Shown here piece after piece: positions 10,673-21,361 of a DNA stretch of 64,000 bases; position 1 is the stretch's first letter, and the number at the start of each line of letters is the position of its first letter. The DNA lies in contig JAVIAB010000051.1 of the NCBI GenBank assembly GCA_032433765.1, positions 145,224,068 to 145,288,067 of the forward strand, written 5' to 3'. The stretch is from Megaustenia siamemsis (taxonomy: Eukaryota > Mollusca > Gastropoda > Stylommatophora > Ariophantidae). The notes under the pieces are model-generated. The model did not search any database. It saw only the letters and a list, made by a program, of their open reading frames with translations, and was not told the DNA's origin. Both the position numbers and the translations under genes were made by a program.

Positions 10673-11349
10673 TGTTCTCTCTAAGACAACATCTATGTTC
10701 TATCTGCATTATGTTACAGGAATTATTGAAGTATACACAGCTTTTGCACTCTCTTGAATTAAATGTCGAGATAAAACGATTGCCTGCTGTCTGTTAAATG
10801 AAGAGATATATATGTACACTCATTGCTGATATAGACTCGGTGAGGCCCTCAACTAAATGGAAATTAGAGGCTATTTCCCTTTAAATGTTAACGCAAGAAA
10901 GTTTCACAAAATCAGAAATCATATCCTGATGCGGGAAAAAATTGCAGTCGCGAACAAATTCTGACTATTGTTTTTTTTTTTTTTTTCGGGGGGGGGGGGG
11001 GGGGGCGCTATCCTACGACACATCTATCATACGCATTTGATGGCCCGGGGGATCTCGACGGCACCAGAAACGTCACCACATGTCAGACTCCGAATTTTGA
11101 TTTCAATATTTTATTGAGGCCCCTCGAATCGTAAAGCGCCTATAAGTTGTTTATTTCCCTTTTAGGTTAGTGCGGTCCTGTGTGTACTCAATTATGACAA
11201 ACACATCCTGAATGATTTATAGACACCAAAACCCCAATGAGGGAAAACAGTCAAGTTACGCCAATGACTTATATAATATATTTAGATGTATTGGAGGGTG
11301 GCGGCATGGGGAAAGTAAAGGAACTTGTTGATGTCCAGATTTATTATAA
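10673..11349. other. Unannotated interval with a T-run/G-run tract
   Basis: A poly-T tract followed directly by a poly-G tract lies at about 10971-11006. No coding or RNA feature was seen. Confidence 0.55.
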
Positions 11350-11918
11350 ATTAAGCTTCTAAATGTACAACAGAGATGATATGCAGAATGGCTCAGGCAA
11401 AAGCAGATTTTCAAAAAATTAAGAAGATACTGTGCAATCTATTTTTGATAGTAAAAATTAGAAAAAGAGTTCTTAAATGTTATGTAGACCCAGTCTTAAC
11501 ATATGGATGTGAATCGTGGACAATAGGGCAACAGACGAGAAAACTACTGGAGACTGTAGAAATGTGGTTTTACAGAAGAATGTTGAGAATACCATAGACA
11601 GCTAAGAAGAGTAATGAATATGTTCTGAGAGAGGCCAAGGCAAAAATAGAGCTAATATCTAATATTAAAAAGAAACAATTATCATTTTGGCCATGTAATG
11701 AGAAGGAAACAGCTGGAATATATTGTAACAACTGGACAATTTGAGGGACGAAGAGATGGGGATAAGCAAAGAGAAAAGATACAAGACAGCTTAAGAGAAT
11801 GGCTTGGCAGAAGGTCAACAACAGAAATGATAGATAACTGTCGTGATTGAAAGTTGTGGAGAGACATGATCACTTACGCCGGCAGGCATGGTACTTGATG
11901 ATGATTAAACTTCCAAAT
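11350..11918 (+). mobile_element. LINE-A 3' end (11365-11903) with 15-bp target duplication
   Basis: Starts in the CRMAQAKA region and runs through RKRVLKCYVDPVLTYGCES, EMWFYRRMLRIP, then frameshifted tail segments, ending GGTACTTGATGATGATGA-like. ATTAAGCTTCTAAAT (11350-11364) and ATTAAACTTCCAAAT (11904-11918) flank it with two mismatches. The copy is 5'-truncated at a different point from the one at 6891, as expected for independent target-primed insertions. No RT or endonuclease domain remains. Confidence 0.87.
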
Positions 11919-13190
11919 TTGTAAATCTCTTATCTGGAAACAGAAAATTGACAATGCATTATTTGAACATAATTTAACCGTCTTTGTATTGAATGTTTAC
12001 TTCATGGCTTTATTAATAACTAACGTAATGGCGCGTTCTCTTTTTAAATTTGGTCTCTTTGAGTCTAAGTCCCACATATTTGGACCATACAGTCACTAGT
12101 TTCAGCGGCAACTTTCGTACAATCCATTTTGTTTGTTTTGCTCTTCTATGTGTCGGTTCCTTCTTGATTTATTACGTTGAATCACGTGTCTGCAACATGT
12201 GTTTTTTTCATTAGTCGTAACTAATCAAGGAGATTTGTTGAAGTAACTGACATATGGTTTGACTGAAGGTTGAGAGTCTGTAAACAGATTTGAAAACGAA
12301 AAGGGGAGTAGAGGAAGGAAGGACGTAAGGAAGGAAGGATCAAGTGAAAAAAAATTATAATTCAACATACATCTTGAGTATTAAAACTCCAACCATGAAC
12401 TGGAAGCACCCAACAATAAACAAGTCACTAGCCACGTACTTAAAGTTCCTAACCAGGAACTAAAAAACTCCAACGAAATAAAAGTAACTCTATGTAAAAG
12501 AGCAAGATAAAATATATGTTTGTTAGATAAAAGAAACATACATTATGTATGACATGCTTTCAAGTTATATCCTCTCCTGGCAGCCGTCTTCATTTGTTCG
12601 CTGCCAGTAAAATGAAAACATAAGCAAACACAAACACAAACTCATTTTAAAGTACAAACAATGTTATAAAAAAGAGTGATATATTTATGCATGTTTCAGA
12701 CGAATCTAATTCTCCTTTCTGCCTTTCCTCTCCGTACTCTTGACCGCTTCCCTAAAGGAATGTGCCGTATATTTGAACCAACGTGCTGCTCTCACTTCTC
12801 CTGTTTCTTCCTTCCTGTTATTTAACTTAAAGCACTGGCCGCTCTCCGTCGGAAGGAACAGGCACAACTTTATTAGAGAGATATGCACAAATATATCATA
12901 TCGTGCTAGGTTGCTGTAAAGCTGAATGGATTGTAGGAAAATAAATCTAAAATTGTAGTAGTATGTTATGTTGTAGTTATTGTAGTAACTTTACTAAAAA
13001 GATGAAAGTATGCAATTTTAAACGCTTCGTGCACAGACCTCGGTCAGTATGACAAGATAACAAACACATGCAAGACTATTTATTACATGGTTATATTTTT
13101 ACTTTCTTTATGGAGCTCGTAGTGATGTCTTCACAAGGCTGAGACTGAAGCCAAGTAGGAATATATCTATGTAATCGTCTTGCGCGTGTT
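11919..13190. other. Unannotated interval
   Basis: A GGAA-rich patch (12310-12345) is the only local structure. A minus-strand open stretch at 12706-12888 shows no known motif. Confidence 0.5.
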
Positions 13191-13265
13191 TTGTTATACT
13201 GAAGAAGGCCTGTGTTTGAAACGTTTCAGATTGTATTCTCTCTTCTTTTTAGTAAAGCTATTATA
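13190..13265 (+). other. Possible Penelope-type hammerhead-like remnant
   Basis: CTGAAGAAGGCC, a short loop and GAAACGTTTC resemble the CTGATGA/GGCC/GAAACGTT arrangement of the Penelope-like 3' segments at 24.3 and 37.1 kb, and the stretch ends in AGTAAAGCT. The core is not intact. Treat as a weak similarity. Confidence 0.3.
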
Positions 13266-13335
13266 TACAATTTTATTTATTTTCCACAATTGTTTATAGA
13301 CATTTCTCTAACTTGCACTTCAAATAAGGTAATAT

Positions 13336-13692
13336 ACACATTTTTGTTACATACAAATGATATCTTCTTCACTTCTGTTATTATATGAGTCATAGAGTGT
13401 TCAACAAACATATTTGCAACTTTCACATTTTTGTTACATACAAATGATATCTTCTTCACTTCTGTTATTATATGAGTCATAGAGTGCTCAACAAACATAT
13501 TTGCAACTTTCACATTTTTGTTACATACAAATGATATCTTCTTCACTTCTGTTATTATATGAGTCATAGAGTGCTCAACAAACATATTTGCAACTTTCAC
13601 ATTTTGTTACATACAAATGATATCTTCTTCACTTCTGTTATTATATGAGTCATAGAGTGCTCAACAAACATATTTGCAACTTTCACATTTTC
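13336..13692. repeat. 87-bp tandem repeat, four copies
   Basis: Copies start about 87 bp apart (GAGTCATAGAGTG recurs at roughly 13388, 13475, 13562, 13648); the fourth is 1 bp shorter. The copies are nearly identical, implying recent duplication. The minus strand stays open across three copies because 87 is divisible by three; no protein family is recognised. Confidence 0.93.
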
Positions 13693-13912
13693 GAAGCCCT
13701 AAGATCAGTGACTTTGAAGATTTGTGGTTTCTGACTGCTGACGCTGGTTTACAAGTTTTAATGATGTATATTTACATATTATTAAAATGTAAATCTGATG
13801 TGTAAATTGAAAAATAATTACAACAATTATTTACTAATAGAAATAAATACAAGGTGAGTTTAGAAATATAATTCCCAATCATGGCTGAATGATATCAAAA
13901 ATAAATATTTAA
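13693..13912. other. Short unannotated spacer
   Basis: AT-rich, with nothing supported. Confidence 0.45.
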
Positions 13913-14080
13913 AAATATGACACCATTAACGAATTGCTGACTGTTTTATGGACTTACTGAGAACAAACATATGACACCATTAACGAATTGCTGTCTGTTT
14001 TATGGACTCACTGAGAACAAACATATGACACCATTAACGAATTGCTGACTGTTTTATGGACTTACTGAGAATAAACAAGG
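13913..14080. repeat. 54-bp tandem repeat, three copies
   Basis: CACCATTAACGAATTGCTG recurs at 13921, 13975 and 14029. The array directly abuts the 3' end of a LINE-D copy. Confidence 0.92.
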
Positions 14081-14082
14081 TA

Positions 14083-14955
14083 CTTCTTCTTTCCTTCCTC
14101 ATTTGCCTTTCACCGTCCAGGGGAAATATAATTTGCGGTCTTCTATTGGCCTCTCCTGCTGTCATGTTTCCTAGTATTTCTAATATTCCATCAGTCTATC
14201 TTTTTCTCTTCTATTGGCCTCTCCTGCTGTCATGTTTCCTAGTATTTCTAATATTCCATCAGTCTATCTTTTTCTCTTCTATTGGCCTCTCCTGCTGTCA
14301 TGTTTCCTAGTATTTCTAATATTCCATCAGTCTATCTTTTTCTCTTCTATTGGCCTCTCCTGCTGTCATGTTTCCTAGTGTTTCTAATATTCCATCAGTC
14401 TATCTTTTTCTCTTCTATTGGCCTCTCCTGCTGTCATGTTTCCTAGTATTTCTAATATTCCATCAATCCATCTTTTTCTCTTCTATTGGCCTCTCCTGCT
14501 GTCATGTTTCCTAGTATTTCTAATATTCCATCAGTCTATCTTTTTCGTGGTCGGCCTTTAAGTCTGGTGTTCTCGCAACATTTATTAAAGGCTTGTTATG
14601 TTGTGTTTTGATCTTTCTGCCATATCACTGGCTAAACCATTTTAGCTGTTGTTTCTTTATGTACTCAATGGCGGGAATTATTCCCAGCTTTTTTTCTCAG
14701 TTCTTTATTACTTATCTTATCTCTCAGGCTATTTCCTGTCACTCGTCTAACACATTTCATCTCAGTGGTGGTTATTTTTATTTTTATTGTTCTTTCATCT
14801 AGGGTATAGGTCTGACATTGATAGCACAACGTTGGAATGAATATTGTATTGTTTAGCGCATGTTTTGCCCCTAGAAGTTATTTCCTAGTTTGGATAATAG
14901 TGGTGATAGCTGTCCGATGATTTCACAAGCTTCCTTGTATCTTGAGTCTATTTCT
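14083..14955 (-). pseudogene. LINE-D 3' end with internal 68-bp minisatellite
   Basis: The minus strand carries the tail of the LINE-D frame: cysteine/arginine-rich DNA-binding-like tail residues, KxxIKWFGH-like and RPRKRW(V/M)DGILE motifs, and the terminal QMRKERR-like codons, matching the better copy at 21362-22205. A 68-bp piece encoding the DGILE...GNMTAGEANR part is expanded six times (14141-14550). Multiple stops are present. The RT core is absent. The 3' end, marked by CTTCTTTCCTTCCTCAT on the plus strand, is the same in four LINE-D copies. Confidence 0.83.
14141..14550. repeat. 68-bp minisatellite inside LINE-D, 6 copies
   Basis: TTCTATTGGCCTCTCCTGCT starts at 14141, 14209, 14277, 14345, 14413 and 14481. 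The same sequence is single-copy in LINE-D at 15690 and 22090, so the array is an expansion of LINE coding DNA. The 68-bp period breaks the frame. Confidence 0.93.
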
Positions 14956-15545
14956 GTTTAAAAAAAAAAAACAGAGAGGCACGGAGCTACAATTTTGAGG
15001 ATGGGAACAAAATGACGGATCGGTATTTGTTCAGTAATTATAATAGAGCTTTTGTTTTAATCAACTAGCATGATGTACATAAACTATTATGTTGCTAAAA
15101 TGTATGTTCATATAAACTCTTGTAACTGCCAAACCATCTATTTTTGTTAAAAATATTTCATATTTCACTGTTTATGTCATTTAGCTATGTTTTATGACAT
15201 GTCTAAGCAATATGTAAGTTTTCACGGTGTTTCATTGTTTCAAATCATTCTGTATGTTTTGAATATGCGCTGAGCATTTTCCGTTTGCCGACAATGTATA
15301 TTATTGATATATTTCAAGTATTTTGTATGTGTCTGATATGTTCATGTTACACAATGTAGCAAAGATTTCAATTGTATGCTACAAAGTTTGGACCAATGGT
15401 TCATTCATTGCTTTTATAATATGTATTATGTTAAATATGTGTAGTTATTACAATATAATATCAAATATTAATGAAATAAAAATTACATAATATTTTTCTG
15501 TACTTTTGTTTTGCATATTGTTGAGTTTGCTATTATATGTTGTTA
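14956..15545. other. Unannotated AT-rich interval
   Basis: Very AT-rich, with no supported feature. Confidence 0.5.
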
Positions 15546-15623
15546 TTATTAGTTCTGTTTTCTTACTGTTTAGACTGAAGCAATTCCTTTATCTTTCTCT
15601 CATTATTATGTCTGTCCACTATA
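15546..15623 (-). pseudogene. Short RT fragment of the LINE-A/B type
   Basis: GTTTTCTTACTGTTTAGACTG (first 20 bases diagnostic) and the following segment resemble LINE-B at 54485-54550, where the strand encodes the post-YADD KxGLSLNSKKTEVM block. Only about 25 codons remain. Confidence 0.5.
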
Positions 15624-16062
15624 ACTGTACTTCTTTCCTTCCTCAGTTGTCTTTCAGCGTTGAGGGGAGATATAATTTGCGATCTTTTGCTCTTCTGTTG
15701 GCCTCTGCTGCTGTTGTTTCCTAGTGTTTCTAATATTCCGTCCATTCATCTTTTTCGTGGTTGTCCTTTGGGTCTGGTGTTTTTGCAACTTTTACTGAGT
15801 CGTCGTTGTTTTGTGCTTTGATCATTCTGCCTTATCACATGGCCAAACCATTTTACCTGTTGCTTCTTTATATATTCTATGGCGCGGATTATTCATAGCT
15901 GTTATCAGTTGTTCATTTCTGATCTTATCTCTCAGGCCGGTTTCCTGTCATTCGTCTAACACATTTCATCTCTGTATAGGTTATTTTTCTTATTGTTCTT
16001 GCATCTAGGATCCAGGTCTGGCATTGGTAGCACAACGTTGGAATGAAGATTGTATTATAACT
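15624..16062 (-). pseudogene. LINE-D 3' end, 5'-truncated
   Basis: The minus strand aligns by eye with 21770-22200: CYQCQTWILDARTIRKIT-like, then EMKCVRRMTG, LRDKIRNE, YIKKQQVKWFGHVIRQ-like, the RPRKRWMDGILETLG motif and the terminal TLKGK/RKEE region. This is the tail downstream of the RT domain. Frameshifts and stops are present. Unlike the 14.1-kb copy, the 68-bp segment is single-copy here. Confidence 0.82.
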
Positions 16063-16204
16063 GTTGACATGATCGTTAATACTTCATCAGTTCATGAAGC
16101 TTTGGCCTTCAACAACCATGCATCATCAAGTAAAACCTGCATGGCTAACCACGAGATCAATAAGCAGAATTGCGACCTATGGCGAAAGTAATCAGCGAAT
16201 TACA

Positions 16205-16545
16205 ACAAAATTGGGGAGGTGGGGGGGGGGGCGCCTCGGTGGCTTAGTTGGGAAAACCACAGGAACTAGGCTACCGATGTTTGGGAAACCCTCGCTAGAG
16301 TCTCGCTGGAAGCAGTGTCAGTTGTTATTGTGGTTAGAACAAAAAAATTACCCCCCGCGGTTGATCCAGCTGCTGGCAGAAATAGGTACCAGGATAGTAC
16401 TCTGGAAAGATGAGGAATGCTGCCTCGCATCGTGAGTTTCGATGCTTGAAGCGACACTATCCAGGAGTCTCCGAACACTTCTGGATAGGCGGCCGAGCTT
16501 ATATGAGTGAAAACTCGCGTCCTAAGACGCCGATTCAAGACTCTA
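16205..16545 (+). mobile_element. SINE-2 copy, degraded tRNA-type head
   Basis: After a poly-G run, GGCTTAGTTGGGAAAACCAC is a box-A-like start. A long conserved block (TCGCATCGTGAGTTTCGATG, CTTGAAGCGACACTATCCAG, GAGTCTCCGAACAC) is shared with the minus-strand copy at 49085-49396. The other copy preserves box B (GGGAATCGAACACGGG on the plus strand). Open frames on both strands are incidental. Confidence 0.75.
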
Positions 16546-17394
16546 ACTTTATCTTTTACAAGAAATTCCTGGCCTGAGAACCGAAACTGATAAAGACATG
16601 ATTGCACCTTCCCATTGTGTTCGTGCAATCTGACTAACTAATCTAACCATGCGACTAAGGATTGATGAAGAAAGCCAACCTGATAGTCAAAGGGGTCATG
16701 CTAACATTGGATGTGTTGTGCTTAAAGGCGCACATACCGCAGCTTGCTACAAAAGGCGATACAATTCATTTATATCCATTTAACGCCTCAGAAAAAACGA
16801 ACGAACAGATGAAGACTGTTTAGACAACCTTGCCTAAATCTATCCATTTCTTTTCTTTCCTCTTCTCATCGATTTGCTCTCAACTTTTCATTGCTTTTTT
16901 AACTTTCTGTGAATTATAGAAAAACGCTTTATATGTCTACAATTTCTTCAAATTGTAACATTTTATGATAGCATTTATAAATGGTCAAACCACGTTACTT
17001 TTTTGGCAGCCAACGCCACGCTCAGTATTTTCACTGGCTAATTAAACACATCGCACTTTTTTTCCTCGCATTCATTCTTAAAGCTCAGTATCTGCAACTG
17101 TCTGTATCGTCCTGAAGAGCAACGAGTTCATCGGATTACGTCAATTTAAAGTAGGATTCGGACAAACTGCACGCGGAGCACGGAGATCAAACGTGAGAAG
17201 TTACACAGCGACATTCGGAAATAAAATGAAGTCACGGTTAGAATGTTTATGACGCGAAAGATAGATAAGGGGTGAGAACTCTCAACGTAAACTTGTGTTA
17301 TTCTTTCAGAAGCCGGAAGTTGAACACAATTCGGCGTGGGAGAATTAATTCCACAAAACAGCGAATGGCAGTTATTGACGACAATTTACAACAG
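16546..17394. other. Unannotated interval
   Basis: No supported gene or repeat was seen. Confidence 0.5.
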
Positions 17395-17600
17395 GTTGGG
17401 ATGTGCGCGTGGATGTACGGCTAAATCCAGTTTTGCTGGCTCAAAAGCCGGCGTACGGTGTTCGAATCCCGCGGTAAACAGAAAAGATATTTTCTTTCGG
17501 GGGTGAAATAAAAATACTGAGTTTCACACGTCGTCGCAACTAAGAGCCCCTCTGGTCACTATCGTGAGCCCCCCGAAATACACCAGCAAATATGTCGACA
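17395..17600 (+). mobile_element. Possible tRNA-like SINE head
   Basis: GTGTTCGAATCCCGC is a good Pol III box-B-like motif preceded by TGGCTCAAAAGCCGGCGTAC, but a box A is not clear and no second copy was found in the window. A tRNA-derived origin is inference. Confidence 0.35.
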
Positions 17601-17704
17601 AAGTAGTTTCTTGTTTTGTTTGTTTTACAACTGGTTGCTTCCAATCGACGATACGGCGCCGTCTCACCGAGCAAGCGTGTCCAGTATTTCTGTCAAACTT
17701 GTTG

Positions 17705-17895
17705 AATGTAGTTCTAGTAAGGGGTTAAGGCAAACAAATGCAAATGAATGCATCCAAATGCGAAGCTGCAGTAAAGCTAAATATGAGGGAGAATTGAAAA
17801 AAAATAGAAACAAATGGTATAGTAAAAGCTTTACGTGTTTGGTAGACGACACAGATTTGAATGCCGCTTCGGCTCAATAGGCCTTCAGCAGGAAA
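17705..17895 (-). mobile_element. Penelope-like 3' segment (solo remnant)
   Basis: The minus strand reads CTGCTGAAGGCCTATTGAGC, CGAAGCGGC, GTGTCGTCTACC, then GCTTTACTGCAGCTTCGCAT. It matches the trailer of the GIY-YIG-bearing element at 56700-56880 and the copies at 24.2 and 37.1 kb. The hammerhead-like core is mutated (GAAGC for GAAAC). The plus-strand open frame here is not a gene. Confidence 0.7.
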
Positions 17896-17976
17896 TGTAG
17901 TTCTATTCTGAGCGCAAATTCAACAGGGAAACCGTAAATAATTGCAGTGCTGCGGTAAAGCTGCCAGCAAGGAGCA

Positions 17977-19998
17977 AGTTATTGGGTGTAACATACACTC
18001 CTACAAGGTGTGGCGACAGCCAGTAGTGGGGTGTAACGTACACTCCTACAAGGTGTGGTGACAGCCAGTAGTGGGGTGTAACATACACTCCTACAAGGTA
18101 TGGTGACAGCCAGTAGTGGGGTGTAACGTACACTCCTACAAGGTGTGGTGACAGCCAGTAGTGGGGTGTAACGTACAGTCCTACAAGGTGTGGTGACAGC
18201 CAGTAGTGGGGTGTAACGTACACTTCTACAAGGTGTGGTGACAGCCAGTAGTGGGCTGTAACGTACACTCCTACAAGGTGTGGTGACAGCCAGTAGTGGG
18301 GTGTAACGTACACTCCTACAAGGTGCGGTGACAGCCAGTAGTGGGCTGTAACGTACACTCCTACAAGGTGTGGTGACAGCCAGTAGTGGGGTGTAACGTA
18401 CACTCCTACAAGGTGTGGTGACAGCCAGTAGTGGGGTGTAACGTACACTCCTACAAGGCGTGGTGACAGCCAGTAGTGGGGTGTAACGTACACTCCTACA
18501 AGGCGTGGTGACAGCCAGTAGTGGGCTGTAACGTACACTCCTACAAGGTGTGGTGACAGCCAGTAGTGGGGTGTAACGTACACTCCTACAAGGTGTGGTG
18601 ACAGCCAGTAGTGGGGTGTAACGTACACTCCTACAAGGTGTGGTGACAGCCAGTAGTGGGCTGTAACGTACACTCCTACAAGGTATGGTGACAGCCAGTA
18701 GTGGGCTGTAACGTACACTCCTACAAGGTGTGGTGACAGCCAGTAGTGGGCTGTAACGTACACTCCTACAAGGTGTGGTGACAGCCAGTAGTGGGCTGTA
18801 ACGTACACTCCTACAAGGTATGGTGACAGCCAGTAGTGGGGTGTAACGTACACTCCTACAAGGTGTGGTGACAGCCAGTAGTGGGGTGTAACGTACACTT
18901 CTACAAGGTGTGGTGACAGCCAGTAGTGGGCTGTAACGTACACTCCTACAAGGTGTGGTGACAGCCAGTAGTGGGGTGTAACGTACACTCCTACAAGGTG
19001 TGGTGACAGCCAGTAGTGGGGTGTAACGTACACTCCTACAAGGTGTGGTGACAGCCAGTAGTGGGCTGTAACGTACACTCCTACAAGGTGTGGTGACAGC
19101 CAGTAGTGGGCTGTAACGTACAATCCTACAAGGTGTGGTGACAGCCAGTAGTGGGGTGTAACGTACACTCCTACAAGGTGTGGTGACAGCCAGTAGTGGG
19201 GTGTAACGTACACTCCTACAAGGTGTGGTGACAGCCAGTAGTGGGCTGTAACGTACACTCCTACAAGGTGTGGTGACAGCCAGTAGTGGGGTGTAACGTA
19301 CACTCCTACAAGGTGTGGTGACAGCCAGTAGTGGGGTGTAACGTACACTCCTACAAGGTGTGGTGACAGCCAGTAGTGGGGTGTAACGTACACTCCTACA
19401 AGGTGTGGTGACAGCCAGTAGTGGGGTGTAACGTACACTCCTACAAGGTGTGGTGACAGCCAGTAGTGGGGTGTAACGTACACTCCTACAAGGTGTGGTG
19501 ACAGCCAGTAGTGGGGTGTAACGTACACTCCTACAAGGTGTGGTGACAGCCAGTAGTGGGGTGTAACGTACACTCCTACAAGGTGTGGTGACAGCCAGTA
19601 GTGGGGTGTAACGTACACTCCTACAAGGTGTGGTGACAGCCAGTAGTGGGGTGTAACGTACACTCCTACAAGGTATGGTGACAGCCAGTAGTGGGGTGTA
19701 ACGTACACTCCTACAAGGTATGGTGACAGCCAGTAGTGGGGTGTAACGTACAATCCTACAAGGTATGGTGACAGCCAGTAGTGGGCTGTAACGTACACTC
19801 CTACAAGGTATGGTGACAGCCAGTAGTGGGGTGTAACGTACACTCCTACAAGGTGTGGTGACAGCCAGTAGTGGGCTGTAACGTACACTCCTACAAGGTA
19901 TGGTGACAGCCAGTAGTGGGGTGTAACGTACACTCCTACAAGGTATGGTGACAGCCAGTAGTGGGCTGTAACGTACAATCCTACAAGGTATGGTGACA
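17977..19998. repeat. 45-bp minisatellite, about 45 copies
   Basis: The period is exactly 45 bp (four copies per 180 bases), core ACAGCCAGTAGTGGGGTGTA with GTGGGG/GTGGGC, GGTGTGG/GGTATGG and ACACTC/ACACTT variants. Since 45 is divisible by three, two minus-strand frames are open for about 690 and 700 codons (15-residue repeats such as YVTPHYWLSPHLVGV). The lack of a recognisable domain, and openness in two frames at once, argue that this is satellite DNA and not a gene. Confidence 0.97.
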
Positions 19999-19999
19999 G

Positions 20000-20344
20000 C
20001 TAAACCAAAAAGGGAACAAAACAAAATCATGACGTTCCGACCTACAAGCGATCTTACTTGGAAAACAAGAACAACAAACATGGACAACGATACAAAGGCA
20101 AGCTAAACTACATGATCACGTGGCTTGGTTCTCCAACCCCCCCCCCCCCCCCCCCCGACTCTTTTTTTTTCTCCAGCCATTTCTATCATTCACATCTGAC
20201 TCAACTCATGGAGATCGGATTATAAATGACGTATTTTTACATTTTATTTGTAATTAATTACTTTCTCGTAATATAATACTTTTCCCTTTCGATTTGGCTT
20301 CTCATTTCATTTTTTATTTCCAATCCACTAGTTCTGGGTTACTC
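20000..20344. other. Spacer with poly-C/poly-T tract
   Basis: A run of about 20 C's at 20138-20156 is followed by poly-T at 20163-20171. Otherwise nothing is supported. Confidence 0.6.
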
Positions 20345-21049
20345 TAGAACATGTAGCTCATCATCATCATCGAGTGCCGTCTCCGCAACGAAGGTTGGCT
20401 ACCATGGAGCGCCATTCTACTCTGTCTCTTGCTTTGATGGTGCAGGTTGTCATAAACTGATTTGTCCATCTTTTGATGTTACTCGTCCATGTTAGTCTTG
20501 GTCTGCCTCTGCCTCTTTTACCTTGTATTTTCTCCTCCAGGATTACTTTTAGTAGGCTGTTGTGTCTTTTAACATGGTCCAAAAATCTTATTTGTCTTGT
20601 TTGAATTGTGCTTAATAGTTCTCTTTTCATTTTTAGTAGTTTTAAGACTTCATCGTTTGTTTTCTTTTCCTTCCATCCAATTCTACCTATTCTTCTGTAT
20701 ATCCACATTTCAAAGGCTTCAATTCTGTTCTGTTTTCTTGTCTAATGTCCATGTTTCTGCACCATATAGGAATATTGAGAAGATGTGACATTTTGCTATT
20801 CTTAGTTTTAGCCCTGGTGTTATTTGTTTTGATGTTAGTATGTTCTTAATGACATTAAAATTACTTTTTGCCATTCCTATTCTTTTGTTTATAACATTTG
20901 TACATTTTCCATCACCGGTTATAGTATGTCCAAGGTAGTTGTAGTTCTGAACTGTCTCCAGGCCTTTCCTTCAACTTTGATATCCACTTGTGGGTTTTGA
21001 GTATTTTCTTTGTTTATGATCATAGTAATCAATTCAATATGTAATCTAT
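20345..21049 (-). pseudogene. LINE-C 3' part: post-RT tail
   Basis: From high to low coordinates the minus strand gives ELITMIINKENTQNPQVDIK (just after the expected YADD block), then a YNYLGHTITGDGKC-like motif, LFGAETWTL-like, FEMWIYRRIGRIGWKEKKTN, RELLSTIQTRQIRFLDHVKR, GKRGRGRPRLTWTSNIKRW and a terminal VEWRSMVANLRCGDGTR, then a GATGATGATG-type tail (seen as CATCATCATC at about 20360 on the plus strand). The order is that of the LINE C-terminal region. The upstream RT core is not in this orientation; it appears inverted next door. The last 113 codons are open. Confidence 0.85.
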
Positions 21050-21361
21050 CATTTCAGGCTCAAATTAAATATGTAATATATACTGGAGCAAGCAGCAATA
21101 ATAAAATATAACAAGGAGAACTCTACACCCATGGATATAAAAAGTGGAGTAAGACAAAGATGCATCCCATCACCAAGCTTGTTCAATCTATACACTGAGC
21201 AAATTTTTAAAAACATCATAGAGATGCCAGAATTACAAATTAATGGAAAGATAATCAATAACCTAAGATATGCTGATGATACTGTACCCCTAGCAGAAAA
21301 TCCTGAAGATCTACAAGAATTACTTAATGAAATAAACATGACAAGCAAAAAATATGGAATT
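21050..21361 (+). pseudogene. Inverted LINE RT core fragment (probably LINE-C)
   Basis: The plus strand encodes MDIKSGVRQRCIPSPSLFNL, then LRYADDTVPLAENPEDLQEL, i.e. RT motifs around GVRQ...SPxLFN and the catalytic YADD. It stops near SKKYG, just where the adjacent LINE-C tail would resume in its own orientation. This is the arrangement expected of a twin-primed 5' inversion of LINE-C. It reads in frame into the next LINE-D segment, giving a chimeric open frame with two x-ADD boxes. The family assignment is inference. Confidence 0.7.

Noticed and set aside
15563..15745. 60-codon minus-strand frame as a gene
   Set aside because: It crosses the junction of two LINE fragments (LINE-D tail and an RT scrap) and has no independent meaning.
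17903..20087. Two overlapping minus-strand open frames of about 690 and 700 codons
   Set aside because: Both are created by the 45-bp period of the satellite; no recognisable domain, and two frames cannot both be conserved genes.
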